64,000 bases of DNA from Paraburkholderia unamae. Lineage in GTDB: Bacteria; Pseudomonadota; Gammaproteobacteria; Burkholderiales; Burkholderiaceae. Numbering within the stretch: the stretch's first letter is position 1; every line of letters starts with the position of its first letter. Positions 44,833 to 56,276 of this stretch are shown here, piece by piece. The DNA lies in contig NZ_QLSU01000041.1 in NCBI RefSeq assembly GCF_003268775.1, positions 1-64,000 on the forward strand, read 5' to 3'. A program made the translations under genes and the position numbers. Below the pieces are notes generated by a model. It worked only from the letters and a program-made list of their open reading frames with translations. It did not search any database and was not told the origin of the DNA.

Positions 44833-46074
44833 TCAGGAACGGTAGTCGGCGTTGATGCTCACGTAGTCGTGCGAGAGATCGCAGGTCCAGATCGTGGCCT
44901 GCGCATCGCCACGGCCAAGCAGCACGCGAATCAGGATCTCGCTCTTCTTCATGACGCGCTGACCGTCTTCTTCGCGGTACGCCGGGTTGCGGCCGCCCGC
45001 CTTGGCGACGAGCACGTCGTCGAGATAGAGGTCGATCTTGTCGACGTCGAGGTCGGTCACGCCCGCATAGCCGATCGCGGCGAGGATACGGCCGAGGTTG
45101 GGGTCCGAGGCGTAGAACGCCGTCTTCACGAGCGGCGAGTGGCCGATCGCGTAGGCGATCTGGCGGCACTCGGCCACGTCCTTGCCGCCTTCCACCTGCA
45201 CGGTCATGAACTTGGTCGCGCCTTCGCCATCGCGCACGATCAGTTGCGAGAGTTCCTGGGCGACGGCCGTCACCGCGTCGCGCAGCGCGGCATACGCGGG
45301 CGAGTCCGTCGAGGTGATCGCGGGCAGGCTGGCCTTGCCCGAGGCGATCATGATGAACGAGTCGTTGGTCGAGGTATCGCCGTCGATGGTCACGCAGTTG
45401 AACGAGCGATCGGCCACGTACTTCACGAGTTCGTCGAGCACGGGCTGCGCGACGTTCGCGTCGAAGGCGAGGAAGCCGAGCATGGTCGCCATGTTCGGCT
45501 TGATCATGCCCGCGCCCTTGCTGATGCCCGTGAACGTGATCGTGTGGCCGTCGACCGTCACCTGGCGCGACACGGCCTTCGGCAGCGTGTCGGTCGTCAT
45601 GATGGCCTGCGCGGCGTCGTACCAGTTCGCGGCCTTGCGGTTTTCCAGCGCGGCGGGCAGGCCCGCCTTCAAACGGTCGATCGGCAGCGGCTCGAGAATC
45701 ACGCCCGTCGAGAACGGCAGCACCTGCGAAGGCTCGAGGCCCGCGAGGCGCGCGAGTTCGTCGCAGGTCTCGCGTGCGTGCTTCATGCCCGGCTCGCCGG
45801 TGCCGGCATTCGCGTTGCCGGTATTCACCACCAACGCGCGGATACCCTTGCCACCCGCGCGCACCTTCGCGAGGTGCTCGCGGCACACCGTCACCGGCGC
45901 GGCGCAGAAGCGGTTCAGCGTGAATACGCCGGCCACGCTCGCGCCTTCGTCGACGGAAATCACCAGCACGTCCTTGCGATTGGGCTTGCGGATATTGGCT
46001 TCCGCCCAGCCGAGCGTCACGCCGGCGACCGGATGAAGTTGAGCGGGATCAATCGAGGGGAAATTGACAGCCAT
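44833..46074 (-). CDS. argJ: Bifunctional ornithine acetyltransferase / N-acetylglutamate synthase
   Basis: Recycles the acetyl group between N-acetylornithine and glutamate in arginine synthesis. The 413-residue proenzyme self-cleaves at the conserved KPNMATMLGF (nucleophile Thr about residue 195) into alpha and beta chains. Start ATG 46074 (MAVNFPSID); the upstream in-frame ATG 46140 adds residues not found in the family. Whether it is bifunctional or monofunctional cannot be read from sequence. Confidence 0.94.
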   Translation of the reverse strand: MAVNFPSIDPAQLHPVAGVTLGWAEANIRKPNRKDVLVISVDEGASVAGVFTLNRFCAAPVTVCREHLAKVRAGGKGIRALVVNTGNANAGTGEPGMKHARETCDELARLAGLEPSQVLPFSTGVILEPLPIDRLKAGLPAALENRKAANWYDAAQAIMTTDTLPKAVSRQVTVDGHTITFTGISKGAGMIKPNMATMLGFLAFDANVAQPVLDELVKYVADRSFNCVTIDGDTSTNDSFIMIASGKASLPAITSTDSPAYAALRDAVTAVAQELSQLIVRDGEGATKFMTVQVEGGKDVAECRQIAYAIGHSPLVKTAFYASDPNLGRILAAIGYAGVTDLDVDKIDLYLDDVLVAKAGGRNPAYREEDGQRVMKKSEILIRVLLGRGDAQATIWTCDLSHDYVSINADYRS

Positions 46075-46194
46075 GGGGCGACCTGTCGAAAAGGCGATGC
46101 CGGCCAAGGCGCTCAAGGCCTGGCCGGCATCGGGATTCAAAACGCAAGGCCCGCCATGAAAAGCGGGCCACCGGAATCTACGTTCAAGCCTGCG

Positions 46195-48999
<2,805 letters not shown>

Positions 49000-49392
49000 C
49001 GGATCGGTGTCTGCGTCGCGGCTTCGGCCGGGATTCCTGGCGGGAGGGTTCAGCTGGTCGTGCGGCGCCTGCTACGGCACCCGCACACTGCGCACCCGGA
49101 CCGGAAGGACCTCGGCGGCTTAAGCCCCAAAATGGTGGATTCGAATCGGGCATTTTAGCACGCGCCCTCACACCCGCCCGTGTCAGCGGAAAGACGGCGC
49201 AGGCTTGCGCGATGCCCGCACGGACGGCCTTCCCGCCGTGCGGCGAAGGGCCGCGATGCGGACTTGGCCGAATGGCGCGAAGGCGCGGTAAAAGCTCGCA
49301 AAAGCGAGATGGGGTGCGCCGCGCGGGCTACAATGGCCGCATCGATGCATCCACGGCGGCGCCGCTTGCGCGCTTGCCCCTCTCTTCGCCAC
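49000..49392. other. 393-base divergent region between secA and the dciA-like gene
   Basis: No gene is evident. It must hold both promoters. Candidate -10s are TAAAAT on the minus strand (49157-49152) for secA and TACAAT (49329-49334) for the dciA-like gene, neither with a good -35. A small CTCGC-AAAA-GCGAG hairpin is at 49295-49308. Confidence 0.5.
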
Positions 49393-49866
49393 ATGAGCCG
49401 TTTCTCGCCGTTTTCAAGGTCCAGGGGACCACGCGCCCCGCAGCCGCTCGCCGAAGTGCTGAGCCGCACGGACGCGTTCGCGCCGCTGCGCGCCGGCGTC
49501 GAGCAGATCGCGGCGATCCAGCGCGACCTCAATGCGCTGCTGCCCGACTATCTCGCCGCGAGCGTGGAGCCGGGCTTCATCAAGGACGGCACGCTGGCCC
49601 TCTTTGCCGCGCACAACGCGCTCGCGGCGCGGCTGCGGCATCTGGAGCCGCGGCTCGTGGCCGACTTGCAGGCGCGCGGCTGGCCGCTGAACAGCGTGCG
49701 CATCCGTGTGCGTCCCCAAACCGTGAAAGACCCCGCGCCGCCCAAGCAGGCCCGCATGACGCCCACCGGCGCCGCCGCGCTCATGGCGCTCAGCGAGTCG
49801 CTGGAGCCCTCGCCCTTGCAGGCCGCGCTCGCGAAAATGGCGGCGCGCCACATCAAGTCGCGCTGA
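49393..49866 (+). CDS. DUF721 / DciA-family protein (probable replicative helicase-operating protein)
   Basis: A 157-residue protein of the DUF721 family. DciA members act with the replicative helicase DnaB in bacteria that lack DnaC/DnaI, which is the general case outside enterobacteria and Firmicutes. Family-like KH-type segment: LAEVLSRTDAFAPLRAGVEQI at residues 19-39 up to LEPRLVADLQARGWPLNSVRIRV near 95-117. It is divergent from secA, an arrangement seen for this family. Start ATG 49393. Confidence 0.82.
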   Translation: MSRFSPFSRSRGPRAPQPLAEVLSRTDAFAPLRAGVEQIAAIQRDLNALLPDYLAASVEPGFIKDGTLALFAAHNALAARLRHLEPRLVADLQARGWPLNSVRIRVRPQTVKDPAPPKQARMTPTGAAALMALSESLEPSPLQAALAKMAARHIKSR

Positions 49867-49900
49867 ACCCCGGCGCAACGCTTGCGAATCGTGCAAAAGT

Positions 49901-49930
49901 AAAAAGGGCGGCATAAAGCCGCCCTTTTTT
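49901..49930. terminator. Bidirectional terminator between dciA-like and lpxC
   Basis: GGGCGGC-ATAAA-GCCGCCC stem flanked by A5 and T6 between convergent genes. Confidence 0.92.
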
Positions 49931-49950
49931 ACTGGCCAATTCCGCAAGAC

Positions 49951-50868
49951 TCAGGCAAACGCGGTCTGCGCCTCGTAGCCGAAACCGCGCGGCGCCTTCT
50001 GCGGATCGTCGAACGTGACGATCTCGTAGGCGTCTTCGTTCGCGAGCAGCTCGCGCAGCAACTGGTTGTTCAGGCCGTGGCCCGACTTGTACGCGTCGTA
50101 AGCCGCCAGCAGCGGATGGCCGACCACGTAAAGGTCGCCGATCGCGTCCAGCATCTTGTGCTTCACGAACTCGTCGTCGTAGCGCAGGCCGTCGTTGTTC
50201 AGGATGCGGTACTCGTCCAGCACGATCGCGTTGTCCATGCTGCCGCCGCGCGCGAGACCGAGCTCGCGCATCATTTCGACTTCGTGTGCGAAGCCGAACG
50301 TGCGCGCGCGCGCGATTTCACGCACGTACGAGGTATTCGCGAAGTCCACTTCGAGCGCCTGGCCCGTTTTATCGACGGCCGGGTGACGGAAGTCGATCGT
50401 GAACTTGAGCTTGAAGCCGAAATAGGGATCGAGGCGTGCGAACTTGTCGCCGTCACGGATCTCGACCGGCTTCTTGACCTTGATGAACTTCTTCGGTGCG
50501 TTCTGTTCTTCAATGCCCGCCGACTGGATCAGGAACACGAACGAAGCCGCGCTGCCGTCCATGATCGGGATTTCCTCGGCGGTGACGTCCACATAGAGGT
50601 TGTCGATGCCGAGACCCGCGCAGGCCGACATGAGGTGCTCGATCGTCGAGACACGTGCGCCGTCCTTCTGCAACACCGAGGCGAGGCGCGTGTCGCCAAT
50701 CGCCTTCGCCGATGCGGGGATATCCACCGGCGTCGGCAAATCCACGCGCGAAAACACGATGCCCGTGTTCGGCGCAGCCGGACGGAGCGTCAGGTCGACT
50801 TTGCGGCCCGAGTGCAGGCCGATGCCGACTGTCTTCACGATCGATTTGATGGTTCGCTGCTTCAACAT
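49951..50868 (-). CDS. lpxC: UDP-3-O-acyl-N-acetylglucosamine deacetylase
   Basis: Zinc deacetylase of the committed step of lipid A synthesis. The 305-residue protein has the zinc ligands His78 (TIEHLMSA), His237 and Asp241 (HKMLDAIGD) and the catalytic His264 (KSGHGLNN). It lies at the distal end of the dcw cluster, behind a peroxiredoxin gene. Confidence 0.97.
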   Translation of the reverse strand: MLKQRTIKSIVKTVGIGLHSGRKVDLTLRPAAPNTGIVFSRVDLPTPVDIPASAKAIGDTRLASVLQKDGARVSTIEHLMSACAGLGIDNLYVDVTAEEIPIMDGSAASFVFLIQSAGIEEQNAPKKFIKVKKPVEIRDGDKFARLDPYFGFKLKFTIDFRHPAVDKTGQALEVDFANTSYVREIARARTFGFAHEVEMMRELGLARGGSMDNAIVLDEYRILNNDGLRYDDEFVKHKMLDAIGDLYVVGHPLLAAYDAYKSGHGLNNQLLRELLANEDAYEIVTFDDPQKAPRGFGYEAQTAFA

Positions 50869-50920
50869 GGTTTTCTGCTCATTGAAAATCCCAATCGGGA
50901 CTTTTTAACTCATAGCTCGA

Positions 50921-50926
50921 ATTATA
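50921..50926 (-). promoter_or_regulatory. Candidate lpxC -10 element
   Basis: TATAAT on the minus strand, 52 bases before the lpxC start; no strong -35 at the standard distance. Confidence 0.45.
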
Positions 50927-51001
50927 CTCCAGTTGCGGCAAGTCCGTCGTCCTCACGGGCGTGACAAACTGTTTCCCCTTGTTACCCAGTCGGGATGAAG
51001 G

Positions 51002-51048
51002 GCGGGCCGATGCCCGGAACGGAGGCGTTCCCGGGGTAATCGGCCCGC
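51002..51048 (-). terminator. Large hairpin between the peroxiredoxin gene and lpxC
   Basis: Perfect 10-bp outer stem GCGGGCCGAT / ATCGGCCCGC with an inner GAACG / CGTTC stem around a GAGG loop. It lies past the peroxiredoxin stop. No long T run follows on the minus strand, so it could be a terminator or an mRNA-protecting structure. Confidence 0.5.
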
Positions 51049-51124
51049 TGGGCGCACGTAATCGCCTGTCACATTTGCGTCGCATTTCACGTTGCAACGG
51101 GGCAACGCAAAGCCGCGAACGCGT

Positions 51125-51634
51125 TCATGCGCGGGTCAACGTGGCAAGTATGCTCGCGGCATCGCTCACTTCGAACTTGCCGGGTGCCTCGACGTGCAGC
51201 GTCTTGACCACGCCGTCGTCGATCACCATCGCATAGCGCTGGGAGCGGATTCCCATGCCACGCGCCGACAAATCCTGCTCCAGTCCGAGTGCACGAGTCA
51301 ACGCCGCGCTGCCGTCGGCCATCATGCGTACCTTGCCCGAGGTACGCTGATCGCGCCCCCACGCGCCCATCACGAACGCGTCGTTGACGGACACGCACCA
51401 GATTTCGTCGACACCGGCCGCGCGCAGCGCGTCGTAGTGCTCGACGTAACCCGGCACGTGCTTCGCGGAGCACGTGGGCGTGAACGCGCCCGGCAATCCG
51501 AAGATCACCACGCGCTTGCCTGCTGCTTCCTTTCGCACGTCGAAGCTGTTGGGCCCCAGCGTGCAGCCCTCGCGTGCGTCTTCGATGAACTCGAAGAGGG
51601 TCGCTTCGGGCAGCGTTTCACCCTGTTTGATCAT
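51125..51634 (-). CDS. Prx5-type peroxiredoxin
   Basis: A 169-residue peroxiredoxin of the Prx5 (type II) group. The peroxidatic cysteine is Cys55 in PGAFTPTC; a second cysteine, Cys80 (EIWCVSVND), lies in a typical Prx5 position and Cys24 is also present. There is no fused glutaredoxin domain. It reduces peroxides, probably with glutathione/glutaredoxin or thioredoxin. It sits between ftsZ and lpxC. Start ATG 51634 is chosen because homology starts at IKQGETLPEATL. Confidence 0.92.
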   Translation of the reverse strand: MIKQGETLPEATLFEFIEDAREGCTLGPNSFDVRKEAAGKRVVIFGLPGAFTPTCSAKHVPGYVEHYDALRAAGVDEIWCVSVNDAFVMGAWGRDQRTSGKVRMMADGSAALTRALGLEQDLSARGMGIRSQRYAMVIDDGVVKTLHVEAPGKFEVSDAASILATLTRA

Positions 51635-51745
51635 GACTCGTCCTTTGCAGCGATGCGCAAGCGTGTCGCGCCGGCGTCCCGCAATGTTGGGCAACGATGT
51701 ACTCCAAGGTTACACAGAAACGACTGGCGACACCGCGCCTGTCCC

Positions 51746-51799
51746 CCACGCTCAACGCGTGGCGGGCAACCGTCCCTGCCGCGCATCCTCGCGGATGCG
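51746..51799 (-). terminator. Two small hairpins behind ftsZ
   Basis: CGCATCC-TCGC-GGATGCG (51782-51799) and CCACGC-TCAAC-GCGTGG (51746-51762), both in the gap after ftsZ; together a plausible termination region, without a T run. Confidence 0.4.
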
Positions 51800-51905
51800 G
51801 CCTCGCTGGTCTTGCTCGCCTTCATTGCGACGCCGCGCGTCATCTGTCTGCGGGCGAGGGCGATGCGTGCTTTCGCGCCCTGCCGCAGTCAGATCGGCTC
51901 GCGTG

Positions 51906-53108
51906 TCAGTCCGCCTGCTTGCGCAGGAACGCCGGAATGTCGTACGTGTCGACGCCCTTTTCCTGAAGCGCCTGCACGTGCGAAGCCGCGGTGTCGCGCG
52001 ACGTGCGCCACACAGCCGGCGTGTCGAGCGCGCCGTAGTCGGCCGTGTTGCCGTGGCCGCTGTGCTGAGGTGCGTACGAACCTGCCGGAGCCGGGATCGG
52101 ATGGTTGTCCGTGCCCGTGCGCAGCAGTTGCATCGGCGCGGCTTGCTGCTTCTTCGCAGCGCGGCCAAGGCCCGTTGCCACCACCGTCACGCGCAGCGCG
52201 TCGCCCATCGCGTCGTCGTACACCGCACCGAAGATCACCGTCGCATCTTCCGCAGCGTAGCTCTTGATGGTGTTCATCACTTCGCGCGTTTCCGACAGGC
52301 GCAGCGAACGGCTCGACGTGATGTTGACCAGCACGCCACGCGCGCCCGACAGATCGACGCCTTCGAGCAGCGGGCTCGCCACGGCCTGTTCCGCCGCGAG
52401 GCGCGCGCGATCGACACCGGCCACCGTCGCCGTGCCCATCATCGCCTTGCCCTGCTCGCCCATCACCGTCTTCACGTCTTCAAAGTCGACGTTCACGAGG
52501 CCGTCGACATTGATGATTTCGGCGATGCCGGCCACTGCGTTGTTCAGAACGTCGTCCGCGCACTGGAAGCACTTGTCCATCTCGGCGTCATCGCCCATCA
52601 CGTCGAACAGCTTGTCGTTCAGAACGACGATCAGCGAGTCGACGTGATCCTCCAGTTGCTGCGAGCCGGCTTCCGCCACGCGCATGCGCTTGCCGCCTTC
52701 GAACTCGAACGGCTTGCTCACCACGCCAACGGTGAGAATGCCCATTTCCTTGGCGATCTGCGCGACCACGGGTGCCGCACCCGTACCCGTGCCGCCGCCC
52801 ATGCCGGCGGTGATGAACACCATGTGCGCGCCGCGCAGCGAATCGGCGATACGCTCACGGGCTTCTTCCGCTGCCGCGCGACCCATCTCCGGCTTGGCTC
52901 CTGCACCCAGGCCCGTGTTGCCGAGCTGGATCACGGCCGATGCACGCGAGCGCGAAAGCGCCTGTGCGTCCGTGTTCATCACGATGAAATCGACGCCTTG
53001 CACGCCGCGGTTGATCATGTGCTGCACGGCATTGCCGCCAGCACCACCAACGCCTACCACCTTGATGATGGTGCCGTTGGTTTCCGTTTCCAGCATCTGG
53101 AATTCCAT
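51906..53108 (-). CDS. ftsZ: Cell division GTPase FtsZ
   Basis: Tubulin-like GTPase forming the Z-ring. The 400-residue protein has the GTP-binding signature GGGTGTG (104-110), the T7 region with NVDFEDVK, a variable linker from about 320, and the conserved C-terminal peptide DIPAFLRKQ (about 390-398) that binds FtsA, ZipA-like and ZapD. Start ATG 53108 has GGAGG a few bases upstream; the upstream in-frame extension is not part of the family. Confidence 0.98.
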   Translation of the reverse strand: MEFQMLETETNGTIIKVVGVGGAGGNAVQHMINRGVQGVDFIVMNTDAQALSRSRASAVIQLGNTGLGAGAKPEMGRAAAEEARERIADSLRGAHMVFITAGMGGGTGTGAAPVVAQIAKEMGILTVGVVSKPFEFEGGKRMRVAEAGSQQLEDHVDSLIVVLNDKLFDVMGDDAEMDKCFQCADDVLNNAVAGIAEIINVDGLVNVDFEDVKTVMGEQGKAMMGTATVAGVDRARLAAEQAVASPLLEGVDLSGARGVLVNITSSRSLRLSETREVMNTIKSYAAEDATVIFGAVYDDAMGDALRVTVVATGLGRAAKKQQAAPMQLLRTGTDNHPIPAPAGSYAPQHSGHGNTADYGALDTPAVWRTSRDTAASHVQALQEKGVDTYDIPAFLRKQAD

Positions 53109-53249
53109 GTTGCCTCCGTCAAGAAAAAGATTCCGCTCCTCGGCCGTTATCCAGTGGAAGATCGGGCAACCCTCCACTGCGCGCCAGCCGCCGTCACCGG
53201 CGCGGTTTTCGAAGCTTGTACTTCGCCTTCTGTCCTGCGACTTCTGCTC

Positions 53250-54482
53250 TTAGAAGTTGCCGAGGAACCAGTCCTTCATGCGAGTGAAGACCTGACCCAT
53301 CGACCCCGACTGCACTGCAACCTTGCGCCCGCGCATGCGCTGCGAGCGGCCTTCGACGAGCAGGCCCATCGCCGTCGAGTAGCGCGGATTGCGCACCACG
53401 TCGGCAAGCCCGCCCGCGTATTCCGGCACGCCAATGCGCACCGGCTTGAGGAAAATGTCCTCGCCCAGCTCGACCATGCCCGGCATCATCGCGGCGCCGC
53501 CCGTGAGCACGACGCCCGAGCTCAGCAATTCTTCGTAGCCCGACTCGCGCACCACCTGCTGCACGAGCGAGAAAAGCTCTTCCACGCGCGGCTCGATCAC
53601 GGCCGCGAGCGCCTGGCGCGACAGCGTGCGCGGACCGCGCTCGCCCAGACCCGGCACTTCGATCATCTCGTCCGGGTCGGCCAAGGCCTGCTTCGCGATG
53701 CCGTAGCTCACCTTGATGTCTTCCGCGTCGGGCGTCGGCGTGCGCAGCGCCATGGCGATGTCGCTCGTCACCTGGTCGCCCGCGATCGGAATCACTGCGG
53801 TATGGCGAATCGCGCCTTCGCTGAAGATCGCGATATCGGTCGTGCCGCCGCCTACGTCGACGAGCACCACGCCCAGCTCCTTCTCGTCCTCGGTCAGCAC
53901 CGCCAGCGACGAAGCGAGCGGTTGCAGGATGAGGTCGTTCACTTCGAGGCCGCAGCGGCGCACGCACTTCACGATGTTCTGCGCGGCGCTCACCGCACCC
54001 GTCACGATATGCACCTTCACTTCGAGGCGAATGCCGCTCATGCCGATCGGCTCGCGCACATCTTCCTGACCGTCGATGATGAATTCCTGCGTGAGGATAT
54101 GCAGCACCTGTTGATCGGTCGGGATGTTGATCGCCTTCGCCGTTTCGATCACGCGCGCGACGTCCGCCTGCGTGACTTCCTTCTCCTTGATGGCGACCAT
54201 GCCGCTCGAGTTGAAGCTGCGAATGTGGCTGCCCGCAATGCCGGTGAATACGTTAGTGATCTTGCAGTCGGCCATGAGTTCCGCTTCTTCGAGCGCTCGC
54301 TGGATAGACTGCACCGTGGCCTCGATGTTCACCACCACGCCCTTCTTGAGACCTTTCGATTCGCTCTGGCCGAGGCCGATCACTTCGTAGTGGCCATCGC
54401 CCTTCATTTCGGCGACGACGGCCACCACCTTCGACGTCCCGATGTCGAGGCTGACCAGCAGATCCTTATAGTCTTTACTCAT
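53250..54482 (-). CDS. ftsA: Cell division protein FtsA
   Basis: Actin-like membrane tether of FtsZ. The 410-residue protein has the ATPase phosphate motifs (LLVSLDIGTSKVVAVV; VLVDVGGGTTDIAIF) and a C-terminal amphipathic helix for membrane binding (VFTRMKDWFLGNF). It follows ftsQ by 27 bases and precedes ftsZ by 141. Confidence 0.97.
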   Translation of the reverse strand: MSKDYKDLLVSLDIGTSKVVAVVAEMKGDGHYEVIGLGQSESKGLKKGVVVNIEATVQSIQRALEEAELMADCKITNVFTGIAGSHIRSFNSSGMVAIKEKEVTQADVARVIETAKAINIPTDQQVLHILTQEFIIDGQEDVREPIGMSGIRLEVKVHIVTGAVSAAQNIVKCVRRCGLEVNDLILQPLASSLAVLTEDEKELGVVLVDVGGGTTDIAIFSEGAIRHTAVIPIAGDQVTSDIAMALRTPTPDAEDIKVSYGIAKQALADPDEMIEVPGLGERGPRTLSRQALAAVIEPRVEELFSLVQQVVRESGYEELLSSGVVLTGGAAMMPGMVELGEDIFLKPVRIGVPEYAGGLADVVRNPRYSTAMGLLVEGRSQRMRGRKVAVQSGSMGQVFTRMKDWFLGNF

Positions 54483-54509
54483 ATCGTGCTCGTTGCGTGT
54501 GATGTCCTG

Positions 54510-55265
54510 TTACTTCTTGCCCGGAGCGGGCGTGTCGCTGATGAAGCGCATGCCGGCCGCCCTTATCGCAAACCCGTTCGGATAACGCAGGTCCGCATAT
54601 TCGATCTCTTTGCCCCAACGCTGCGTGACCGCCGTCCACGCCGCGATGAGCCGATGCGAGCGCTCGCCCAGCGTGTCGGCGTTGCGCTCGCGGCCCAGCT
54701 CCACCTGCGTGCCGTTCGAGAGCTTCACCGTCCACGCGTAGCGCGGCGAGAGCGTCACTTCGTCGGGCGTGAGCCCGAGCGGCGCGAACCACTTCTCGAA
54801 GTCGTGATAACGCGCGACCACTTCGGGCGCGGTGCCGTCCGGGCCGTCGAACGCGGGCAGGTCCTCGTCGAGTTCGCCCTGGTTCGCGGTGAACAGCTCG
54901 CCATCGGTGCTCACGAGCTGATCGCTGCCCCACGTGCCCAACGGTTTGTACTCTTCGAGCGTGACAGCCAGCGCATTGGGCCACACGCGGCGCACGCTCG
55001 CGTGGCGCACCCACGGCATCTGCTCGAACGCGGTGCGCGCCGTGTCGAGATCGACGGTGAAGAAGTTGCCCTTCAGGCGGCCGACCACGCTCGCGCGCAC
55101 CGTGGGCGAGTTGATGTGCTCGGTGTCGCCTTCGATGCGGATTTCGCGCAGCGCGAAGTTGGGCCGCTGCACGAGCCAGTAGCAGCCGGCCGCCAGCAGC
55201 GCGAGCGCGAGCATCGCGTGCAACGCGTTGGCGGCAAGGTTGAGCTGGCGTACGTTATTCCACAT
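54510..55265 (-). CDS. ftsQ: Cell division protein FtsQ
   Basis: Divisome scaffold protein that binds FtsB/FtsL. The 251-residue bitopic protein has a cytoplasmic start, one TM helix (about 12-32) and a periplasmic POTRA domain (about 38-105, LREIRIEGDTEHINSPTVR) followed by the beta domain. The position between ddl and ftsA is canonical. Confidence 0.94.
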   Translation of the reverse strand: MWNNVRQLNLAANALHAMLALALLAAGCYWLVQRPNFALREIRIEGDTEHINSPTVRASVVGRLKGNFFTVDLDTARTAFEQMPWVRHASVRRVWPNALAVTLEEYKPLGTWGSDQLVSTDGELFTANQGELDEDLPAFDGPDGTAPEVVARYHDFEKWFAPLGLTPDEVTLSPRYAWTVKLSNGTQVELGRERNADTLGERSHRLIAAWTAVTQRWGKEIEYADLRYPNGFAIRAAGMRFISDTPAPGKK

Positions 55266-55325
55266 GTCGAGATTGTCGGTTCAGTGCAGGTTCGGCAATT
55301 CGTCGGTCAGAGATTAATCAGGGCC

Positions 55326-56276
55326 TCAATTGTTCAACGTAAGCGCGAGCACGCGCACCACGAGGTCGCGATACTCGATGCCCACCGCGCGCGCGGCCTT
55401 CGGCGGCAGCGAGTGATCGGTCATGCCGGGCGCCGTGTTCACTTCGAGGAAATACGCGTTGCCCGCGCCGTCCATCATGAAGTCGGCGCGGCCCCAGTCG
55501 GTGCAACCAAGCACGTCGAACGCGCGGCGCGCGAGCTTCTTCAGTTCCGCTTCCTTCTCGGGCGCGACGCCGCAGGGAATCAGATACTGCGTCGTGTCGA
55601 GGATGTACTTCGCGTCGTAGTCGTAGAACTCGCCCGCCGGCACGATCTTGATGATCGGCAGATCGAGGTCGCCCGCGATGCACGCGGTGTACTCGCCGCC
55701 GCCTTCGATGCTCTTTTCCACCAGCACGATCTTGTCGAACTTCGCAGCTTCCACGAGCGCCGGCACGAGTTCGGCTTCGGCCTTCACCTTGATGACCGCG
55801 ACGCTCGACCCTTCGCTCGCCGGCTTCACGAACAGCGGCAGGCCGAGCTTCGCGACGATCTGCGGCGCGCGCGCCGCGTAGTCGTCGCCGCGCAGCACGG
55901 TTTCGAACGGCGGCGTCGGAATGCCGAGCTGTTGCCACACGAGCTTGCTGCGGAACTTGTCGAGCCCGAGCGCCGAGCCGAGCACGCCCGTGCCCGTATA
56001 GCGGATGCCGTAGAAGTCGAGCGCGCCCTGGATCTGGCCGTTCTCGCCATAACCGCCATGCAGCGCGTTGAACGCGCGCACGAAGCCTTCGTCCTTCAAC
56101 GCCGAAAGCGGACGCTCCGAGGGGTCGAACGCATGCGCGTCGATACCGGCGCTTTGCAGCGCCTGAAGCACCAGCGAGCCCGACTTGAGCGACACCTCGC
56201 GCTCGGCGGACACGCCGCCGAGCAATACCGCCACCTTGCCAAATTGTTTCGCGTCGATACTGCTCATGTCACTCAC
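55326..56276 (-). CDS. ddl: D-alanine--D-alanine ligase
   Basis: Makes the D-Ala-D-Ala dipeptide for peptidoglycan. ATP-grasp protein; motifs VLLGGVSAEREVSLKSG, LHGGYGENG, FVKPASEGSSVAV and YFLEVNTAPGMTDHS. The GTG start at 56276 gives 316 residues and a GTGA overlap with murC; ATG 56267 would give 313 and is a fair alternative. The dcw location marks it as the DdlB type. Confidence 0.96.
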   Translation of the reverse strand: MSDMSSIDAKQFGKVAVLLGGVSAEREVSLKSGSLVLQALQSAGIDAHAFDPSERPLSALKDEGFVRAFNALHGGYGENGQIQGALDFYGIRYTGTGVLGSALGLDKFRSKLVWQQLGIPTPPFETVLRGDDYAARAPQIVAKLGLPLFVKPASEGSSVAVIKVKAEAELVPALVEAAKFDKIVLVEKSIEGGGEYTACIAGDLDLPIIKIVPAGEFYDYDAKYILDTTQYLIPCGVAPEKEAELKKLARRAFDVLGCTDWGRADFMMDGAGNAYFLEVNTAPGMTDHSLPPKAARAVGIEYRDLVVRVLALTLNN

